Below, piece by piece: positions 6,605 to 10,354 of a DNA stretch of 10,354 bases. The position numbers were made by a program, and so were the translations under genes. The notes under the pieces were generated by a model that made no database searches, was not told the DNA's origin, and saw only the letters and a list, made by a program, of their open reading frames with translations. The stretch is from an uncultured Clostridia bacterium (GTDB lineage: Bacteria; Bacillota_A; Clostridia; Oscillospirales; Oscillospiraceae): the NCBI GenBank assembly GCA_947307375.1, contig CAMZIX010000041.1, forward strand, positions 1 to 10,354, read 5' to 3'. Within the stretch, counting starts at the first letter, position 1. The number at the start of each line of letters is the position of its first letter.

Positions 6605-7732
6605 ATGACGAAAATTTATTTGATCCGCCACGTACAGGCGGAGGGAAATTTATATCGCATGATGCAGGGCCACTGGGACGGCGAGGCCACCGCGCTCGGT
6701 CTGCGTCAGGCGGAGCTGCTGGGCGAGCGCATGAAGGACGTCCCGCTGGACGCGATCTACGTCAGCGACCTCAGCCGCGCCGTGCATACCGCCGAGGCTC
6801 TGCAGAAGCACCACCCTCTGCCGCTGCGGATCGACCCGCGCCTGCGGGAGATCAACATGGGCCCCTGGGAGGGCCGCTTCTTCGGCGATCTGAAATACGA
6901 AGCGCCGGGCGAGATCAAACGCTTCCTGCAGCGGCAGGACGGCTGGCGCGAGGAGGGCGCGGAGGGCTATGCCGAGGTGACGGCCCGCGCCTGGCCGGCG
7001 ATCGAGGAGATCCTGCGCGACAACGAGGGCAAAAGCGTCGCCGTGGTCAGTCACGGCGTCACGATCCGCTGTCTGCTGGCCAAAATGCTGGGCGTCAGGC
7101 CCGGCGATCCGGACAGCCTGCCGCTCGGCGGCAACACGGCGATCTCCTGCCTCCGCTGTGAAAACGGCGTCTTCACGCCGGAATTCATCGGCGACTGCGC
7201 GCATCTGGCGGTCCTGGACATCCCGGTCTGGGAGCAGACGCCCGACCTCCGGGCGGAGCCCTTCGACCCGATGGCGGAGGACGGCTTTTACATCGCCTGC
7301 TACGAGGACGCCTGGCGTGCGGCGCACGGCACGACCCGCGGCTTTTCACCGGAGAGCTATCTGCTCGCCGCGGCGGCGCACCGGCAGGCCGATCCTCGCG
7401 CGGTGCTGAAGATCCTGGATGGGGACGAGCCCGTCGGCCTCGTGGACATGGACACGCTGCGCGGCGCGCACGCGGGCTACGGCTGGCTGAGCCTGCTGTA
7501 CCTGCGGCCGGAATACCGCCGCCAGGGCATGGGCATCCAGCTGCTGGGGCGTGTCATCATGCACTACCGCGGCCTGGGGCGGCGCTCGCTGCGCCTGTAC
7601 GCGGCGGAGGACAACGCCGCCGCCATGGCCTTCTACCGCCATTGGGGCTTTGAAAAGCTCGGCGCGGAGCAGGGGAGCTTCGGCCGGATCTGGCTGCTGG
7701 AGAAGAAGATCGGGGGTGCCGGCTATGTATGA
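6605..7732 (+). CDS. Histidine phosphatase fused to a GNAT acetyltransferase
   Basis: A 375-residue two-domain protein. Residues 1 to about 205 are a histidine phosphatase (phosphoglycerate mutase-like) domain: IYLIRHVQAEGN with R8 and the phospho-accepting H9, SDLSRAVHTAE with R58, the acidic residue in LREINMGPWEG (E82) and VVSHG with H150. All catalytic positions are kept. Residues about 220-370 are a GNAT domain: a beta-strand rich core, the acetyl-CoA loop RRQGMG (305-310) and the C-terminal AEDNAAAMAFYRHWGFEKLG signature (334-353). The start at 6605 is chosen because the RH motif begins five residues later and the in-frame extension to 6479 crosses the promoter. The ribosome binding site is weak (GGGTG). 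The phosphatase substrate is unknown; small sugar phosphates or nucleotides are typical. First gene of a four-gene operon. Confidence 0.9.
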   Translation: MTKIYLIRHVQAEGNLYRMMQGHWDGEATALGLRQAELLGERMKDVPLDAIYVSDLSRAVHTAEALQKHHPLPLRIDPRLREINMGPWEGRFFGDLKYEAPGEIKRFLQRQDGWREEGAEGYAEVTARAWPAIEEILRDNEGKSVAVVSHGVTIRCLLAKMLGVRPGDPDSLPLGGNTAISCLRCENGVFTPEFIGDCAHLAVLDIPVWEQTPDLRAEPFDPMAEDGFYIACYEDAWRAAHGTTRGFSPESYLLAAAAHRQADPRAVLKILDGDEPVGLVDMDTLRGAHAGYGWLSLLYLRPEYRRQGMGIQLLGRVIMHYRGLGRRSLRLYAAEDNAAAMAFYRHWGFEKLGAEQGSFGRIWLLEKKIGGAGYV

Positions 7733-8819
7733 TTACCCGGCCCGCGTGCAGCGTCTGCAGATCCCGGCGGGGCGGCGCATCCTGGCCGTTTCGGATATCC
7801 ACGGCAACCTGCCCTATCTGCGCGGCCTGCTGGAAAAGGCGGCCTTCGGCGCCGGCGACGAGCTGATCGTCGCCGGGGATTTCCTGGAGAAGGGCCCGGA
7901 GAGCCTGAACACTCTCCATTTCCTGATGGATCTGACGCGGCGCGGCAACTGCCACCTGCTGCTGGGCAACTGCGACAGCTGGAACGACATCTTCCTCTAT
8001 CCGGAGGAGGCCGACGAACACATCGTCCACTATATCCTGTACAAGAAGGTCGGCCTGCTCTGGGAGATGTGCAACGCCGCGGGCGTCGATCCCTTCGACC
8101 TGGAGGACTTCGGCGCGGTCAAGCGTCTGCTGCGGCAGCGCTTCGCGGCGGAGTGGGACTTCCTGGAGAGCCTGCCCCACGCCATCGAGACCGAGCATTA
8201 TGTCTTCGCGCACGCCGCCGTGCGCCCCGGCAAGCCCCTGCGCGCGCACACGGCCGAGGAGCTGACCCGCTGCGACGCCTTCATGGAGCAGGGATATCGC
8301 TTCGACAAGTGGGTGATCGTGGGACATTGGCCGGTGGTGCTTTATCACCGGGACGTCGTAGACGCAAACCCGATCATCGACCGGGAGAACAGGATCGTCT
8401 CCATCGACGGCGGCTGCGTGCTCAAGGACGACGGACAGCTCAACGCCCTGGTCATCCCCTTCGAGGGCAGCGAGGACTTCGGCTTCGTCGCCTACGATCC
8501 CTTCCCCCTGCGCACGGTGAAGACCGCGCAGGCGGCGGGAGAGCGCTCCTGGTACATCCGCTGGGGCGACAGCCGGGTGCAGGTGCTCGAGCGCGGCGAG
8601 GAATTCTCCCGCTGCCGCCATGTGCGCACCGGTTATGAAATGGATATTCTGACCAAATACCTCTTCACCGACGGGGAGTTCACCGACTGCAACGACTGCA
8701 CGGACTATGTGCTGCCGCTGGAGCCGGGCGACGCGGTGAGCGTGGTGGAGGAGACGAGCCGGGGCTTCTTTGTCAAGCACAGGGGCGTGTCCGGCTGGTA
8801 TTACGGAGAACTGATATGA
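7725..8819 (+). CDS. PPP-like metallophosphoesterase with C-terminal SH3-like domain
   Basis: The start at 7725 overlaps the upstream gene by 8 bp; a GGGGG stretch precedes it by 8 nt. The 364 residues hold a calcineurin-like fold in residues 1 to about 245. Metal and catalytic motifs: SDIHGN (D24, H26), GDFLEKGPES (D52), GNCD (81-84), FAHAAV (H163), VGHWP (H201) and IDGGCV (228-233). The GDxxxxGP and IDxGCV motifs resemble ApaH and PPP-type phosphatases, but the usual GNH(D/E) is GNCD, a variant known in the YfcE/MJ0936 phosphodiesterases. The C-terminal part (about 325-364) looks like a bacterial SH3 (SH3b) module: LEPGDAVSVV...GWYYGELI. No signal peptide is seen, so the protein is probably cytoplasmic. 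The substrate is unknown; dinucleoside polyphosphates, phosphoproteins or phosphodiesters are all possible. Confidence 0.85.
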   Translation: MYDYPARVQRLQIPAGRRILAVSDIHGNLPYLRGLLEKAAFGAGDELIVAGDFLEKGPESLNTLHFLMDLTRRGNCHLLLGNCDSWNDIFLYPEEADEHIVHYILYKKVGLLWEMCNAAGVDPFDLEDFGAVKRLLRQRFAAEWDFLESLPHAIETEHYVFAHAAVRPGKPLRAHTAEELTRCDAFMEQGYRFDKWVIVGHWPVVLYHRDVVDANPIIDRENRIVSIDGGCVLKDDGQLNALVIPFEGSEDFGFVAYDPFPLRTVKTAQAAGERSWYIRWGDSRVQVLERGEEFSRCRHVRTGYEMDILTKYLFTDGEFTDCNDCTDYVLPLEPGDAVSVVEETSRGFFVKHRGVSGWYYGELI

Positions 8820-9130
8820 ACGAGATCATCGAGTTTTTCAAAAACGAGCCCCTGCGTCTGCTGCCGCTGTGGCTGGCGCTGATGAGCCTGGTGCTCTTTG
8901 CCGTGATGGGCGCGGACAAGCGCCGGGCGAAGGCCGGCGCGCGGCGCGTGCCGGAGAAGACCCTGTTCCTGCTGGCCCTGCTGGGCGGCGCGATCGGCGG
9001 GGTGCTGGGCATGCGTGTGTTTCATCACAAAACCAAACACTGGTATTTTGCCTGGGGCTTCCCGATCCTGGCGCTGCTGCAGCTGGCGCTCTGCTTCTGG
9101 CTGCTCGGGAAGGGAGGCGCCGCCCTGTGA
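8816..9130 (+). CDS. DUF1294 family small membrane protein
   Basis: A 104-residue protein with three hydrophobic segments (about 14-32, 48-67, 77-97). The family signature is clear: MGADKRRAKAGARRVPEKTL (31-50), then LLGGAIGGVLGM (55-66) and FHHKTKHWYF (69-78). DUF1294 proteins are small inner-membrane proteins of unknown function, often encoded as single genes or next to housekeeping genes. The start overlaps the metallophosphoesterase stop by 4 bp (ATGA), with GGAGA six to seven nt upstream, and its stop overlaps the bioY start, so it is part of one translationally coupled operon. Confidence 0.92.
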   Translation: MNEIIEFFKNEPLRLLPLWLALMSLVLFAVMGADKRRAKAGARRVPEKTLFLLALLGGAIGGVLGMRVFHHKTKHWYFAWGFPILALLQLALCFWLLGKGGAAL

Positions 9131-9669
9131 GATTCCGTACCCGGGACCTGTGCTATATGGCGCTGATGGCGGTGCTGATCGCCGTCTGCTCCTGGGTCAC
9201 CGTCCCCTCGGTGGTGCCCTTCACGCTGCAGACCTTCGCGGTCTTCTGCGCGCTGGAGCTGCTGGGCGGCGCGCGCGGCACGACGGCCGTGCTGGTCTAC
9301 CTGCTGCTCGGCGCGGCGGGCCTGCCGGTGTTTCACGGCTTCACCGGCGGCCTCGGCGTCCTGCTCGGCACGACCGGCGGCTATCTGCTGGGCTTTCTGC
9401 TGACGGGGCTGGTCTACTGGCTCTTTGAACGCTTCGGGCGCTCGCTGTGGCTGCGCGTCGCCGCGCTGCTGCTGGGCCTCGCGCTCTGCTACGCCTTCGG
9501 CACGCTCTGGTTCATGACGGTCTACGCGCGCACGAGCGGCGCGATCTCCCTGATGACGGCGCTCGGCTGGTGCGTCTTTCCCTTCCTGCTGCCGGACGGC
9601 GTGAAGCTCGCGCTGGCGCTGCTGCTGGCGGCCAGACTGAAGCCGCTGCTGAAGCTGGACGAAAAATAA
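9127..9669 (+). CDS. bioY: Biotin transporter substrate-binding subunit BioY
   Basis: Membrane S component of an ECF-type biotin importer. The 180 residues match BioY length and give about six hydrophobic helices. Signature stretches are LMAVLIAVCSWVTVPS (13-28), VPFTLQTFAVF (30-40), YLLLGAAGLPVF (58-69) and LLGTTGGYLLGF (79-90). The start is a GTG at 9127 overlapping the DUF1294 stop (GTGA), with GGGAGG 9 nt upstream. It leaves the N-terminus as a short basic segment before helix 1, as in the family; the next in-frame ATG (residue 11) would cut into helix 1. No ECF ATPase or EcfT gene is present, so it probably shares the energising module encoded elsewhere (group II ECF), an inference. No BirA-type operator was recognised. 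Confidence 0.92.
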   Translation: MRFRTRDLCYMALMAVLIAVCSWVTVPSVVPFTLQTFAVFCALELLGGARGTTAVLVYLLLGAAGLPVFHGFTGGLGVLLGTTGGYLLGFLLTGLVYWLFERFGRSLWLRVAALLLGLALCYAFGTLWFMTVYARTSGAISLMTALGWCVFPFLLPDGVKLALALLLAARLKPLLKLDEK

Positions 9670-9699
9670 GGGGAACGCGTCTGCGTTCCCCTTATTTTT
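9662..9699. terminator. Bidirectional terminator between bioY and the DUF378 gene
   Basis: A perfect 17-bp stem (9662-9678 with 9683-9699) around a GTCT loop, GC-rich in the upper part and A-T at the base, gives a U-tract on both strands. The bioY stop codon (9667-9669) is inside the stem, and the stop codon of the minus-strand gene (9699-9701) overlaps its other edge, so the two convergent genes share this compact end. Confidence 0.92.
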
Positions 9700-9911
9700 T
9701 AAATCTCGTCGTCGGTGATGGCGTCGCTGCGGAACAGCAGCGAGATGCACCACAGGGCCGCCAGGCCGACCAGCGTGTAGATCACACGGCTGACGGTCGC
9801 GGTCTGGCCGCCGAAGAGCCACGCGACGAGATCGAAGCGGAACAGCCCGATGCTGCCCCAGTTGATGCCGCCGATGATGGCAAGGACGAGCGCGATACGA
9901 TCCATGATCAT
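9699..9911 (-). CDS. DUF378 family small membrane protein
   Basis: A 70-residue protein matching the DUF378 (YuzA-like) family: DRIALVLAIIGGINWGSIGLF (4-24), FDLVAWLFGG (26-35), then VIYTLVGLAALWCISLLF (43-60). Two transmembrane helices with a short loop, no charged residues within them, and an acidic C-terminus (DAITDDEI). The function of the family is unknown. Two ATGs are possible (9911 and 9905); the first is preferred because AGGAG at 9920-9924 lies 8 nt upstream of it. It is transcribed alone on the minus strand and ends at the terminator shared with bioY. Confidence 0.88.
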   Translation of the reverse strand: MIMDRIALVLAIIGGINWGSIGLFRFDLVAWLFGGQTATVSRVIYTLVGLAALWCISLLFRSDAITDDEI

Positions 9912-9998
9912 GTTTCCGACTCCTCTCTATGGATTCGGAACTATTGTGGCCGGTTTTCAAAAAAATATACATTCGACAAAACTGGTGCTTCTTCGCTC

Positions 9999-10027
9999 TT
10001 TACACGGCCGCGCAAACGCGCTATGCT
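9999..10027 (+). promoter_or_regulatory. Promoter candidate upstream of the orphan terminator
   Basis: TTTACA (9999-10004, 5 of 6), 17 bp, then TATGCT (10022-10027, 4 of 6). Expected start near 10034. There is no plus-strand protein gene between it and the terminator at 10106-10138. Confidence 0.45.
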
Positions 10028-10033
10028 ATAGCC

Positions 10034-10138
10034 GCAGCTTATCCGATCGGTCCTTCAGATCCGAGCGGAAGGACGCGGCTCATATCTTTATCCCACAATT
10101 CCCTTGGGCGGATCGAAAAACGATCCGCCCCCTTTTTT
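10034..10138 (+). ncRNA. Candidate small RNA or attenuated leader (about 105 nt)
   Basis: The stretch between the promoter candidate and the intrinsic terminator can fold. GTCCTTC (10050-10056) pairs with GAAGGAC (10068-10074) over an 11-nt loop. An outer stem AGCCGC/GCGGCT (10030-10035 with 10075-10080) would stack on it if transcription begins a few bases earlier. The terminator follows. The hairpin loop contains GATCCG (10058-10063), complementary to CGGATC (10109-10114) in the 5' arm of the terminator, so an alternative antitermination pairing is conceivable. I matched it to no known RNA family: it lacks T-box, SRP RNA, TPP and c-di-GMP hallmarks. It may be an independent small RNA or the regulated leader of the permease gene that starts 77 nt after it. 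Confidence 0.4.
10106..10138 (+). terminator. Orphan plus-strand intrinsic terminator
   Basis: GGGCGGATCG (10106-10115) and its exact complement (10121-10130) form a 10-bp stem with an AAAAA loop, followed by CC and six T. There is no U-tract in the minus direction, so it acts on plus-strand transcripts only, although no plus-strand gene precedes it within about 430 bp. Confidence 0.88.
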
Positions 10139-10214
10139 GTTTTCCTCATAATTCTGTTCCCGCCTGGGCAAGCTTTCCCTGTCTGATCTTTTTGAATGAG
10201 AAGGGGGCGGGGCG

Positions 10215-10354
10215 ATGCGGAGCTGGGCGCTGCGCGGTCTGGAATGGCTGGTCGGCGCGGGCGTGCTGGTGGGCGGCGCCTGGCTCGCGCTGCGCTTTGT
10301 GCTGCCGGGGCTAGCGCCCTTTCTGCTGGCCTGGCTGCTGGCGGCGCTGATGGA
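10215..10354 (+). CDS. AI-2E/YtvI-family permease, N-terminal end (partial)
   Basis: The frame is open from an ATG at 10215 to the window edge, giving 46 residues. After a short basic start (MRSWALRGLEW) there is a hydrophobic stretch, then RFVLPGLAPFLLAWLLAALM. This resembles the opening of AI-2E family (PerM/YtvI) permeases, where an (L)LP-x-L-x-PFL-(I/L)-A-x-x-(L/I)-A motif ends the first helix pair. In spore formers the YtvI branch is annotated as a sporulation membrane protein. The branch cannot be decided from this fragment. A G-rich stretch (AAGGGGGCGGGG) precedes the start. The gene may be controlled by the terminator-containing leader upstream. Confidence 0.6.
   Translation, partial: MRSWALRGLEWLVGAGVLVGGAWLALRFVLPGLAPFLLAWLLAALM

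Larger units (their letters stand above)
9912..10214 (+). other. Non-coding region of about 300 bp
   Basis: No credible protein gene on either strand. The first 20 bp are the ribosome binding site and leader of the DUF378 gene. A short A/T-rich stretch around 9956-9970 includes a minus-strand TATATT (9964-9969) that may belong to its promoter, but no matching -35 was found. From 9999 onward the plus strand shows a promoter-like pair, a structured segment and an intrinsic terminator, listed separately. After 10139 there is a T- and pyrimidine-rich leader up to the start of the last gene. Confidence 0.6.

Noticed and set aside
10030..10105. SRP RNA (because of GCGGAAGGACGCGGC resembling the GGAAGGAAGCAGCC apical region) or T-box leader
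   Set aside because: The paired context does not reproduce the SRP helix 8 internal loops, and no T-box GGTGG/antiterminator motif is present.
9929..10186. Plus-strand open frame of 85 codons crossing the orphan terminator
   Set aside because: No ribosome binding site, no recognisable protein features, and it runs through the promoter candidate and the terminator stem.
1..10354. Mobile elements, CRISPR arrays, tRNA or defence genes
   Set aside because: Looked for on both strands; no transposase or recombinase motifs, no regularly spaced repeats, no tRNA-like cloverleaf and no defence-type domains were recognised.

Overview
The window is GC-rich bacterial chromosome, densely packed with short intergenic gaps and strong GGAGG-type ribosome binding sites. 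Gene content points to a high-GC member of the Bacillota, most likely class Clostridia of the gut or rumen type: KtrAB and TrkAH potassium systems, a DUF1294 and a DUF378 protein, BioY, a zinc-ribbon membrane protein and a YtvI/AI-2E-type permease. This placement is an inference from protein style; there is no rRNA or other marker gene. I see no mobile element, CRISPR array, tRNA or rRNA.

Layout, left to right. (1) 1-173: the end of an MFS transporter, followed by a bidirectional terminator. (2) 233-5301: a potassium-uptake island. On the minus strand lies a ktrB-ktrA operon (channel subunit, then RCK regulatory subunit). On the plus strand a trkA-trkH operon is transcribed divergently (two-RCK regulator, then channel subunit). 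They share a 242-bp intergenic region with two back-to-back promoters, a pair of direct repeats 21 bp apart, inverted repeats at the promoters and a hairpin that can cover the trkA ribosome binding site. (3) 5339-5752: a small zinc-ribbon membrane protein, probably read through from trkH, ending at a strong terminator shared with the next, convergent gene. (4) 5823-6461, minus: a PurN-like formyltransferase homologue that has lost all the canonical catalytic residues. (5) 6605-9669, plus: a tightly overlapping four-gene operon: a histidine-phosphatase/GNAT fusion, a PPP-like metallophosphoesterase with an SH3-like tail, a DUF1294 membrane protein and the biotin transporter BioY. It ends in a terminator shared with (6) 9699-9911, minus, a DUF378 membrane protein. 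(7) 9912-10214: a roughly 300-bp non-coding stretch holding a plus-strand promoter, a structured segment and an orphan intrinsic terminator, which makes it a candidate small RNA or attenuated leader. (8) 10215-10354: the start of an AI-2E/YtvI-family permease, cut by the window end.

The most coherent biology is K+ homeostasis: two K+ importers of the same superfamily placed head to head, so a single regulator could balance them. The less familiar items are the active-site-degenerate PurN homologue, whose promoter faces the promoter of the phosphatase-GNAT operon so that their leaders would overlap antisense, and the orphan promoter-structure-terminator module ahead of the last gene. No clear-cut new defence or mobile system is visible.
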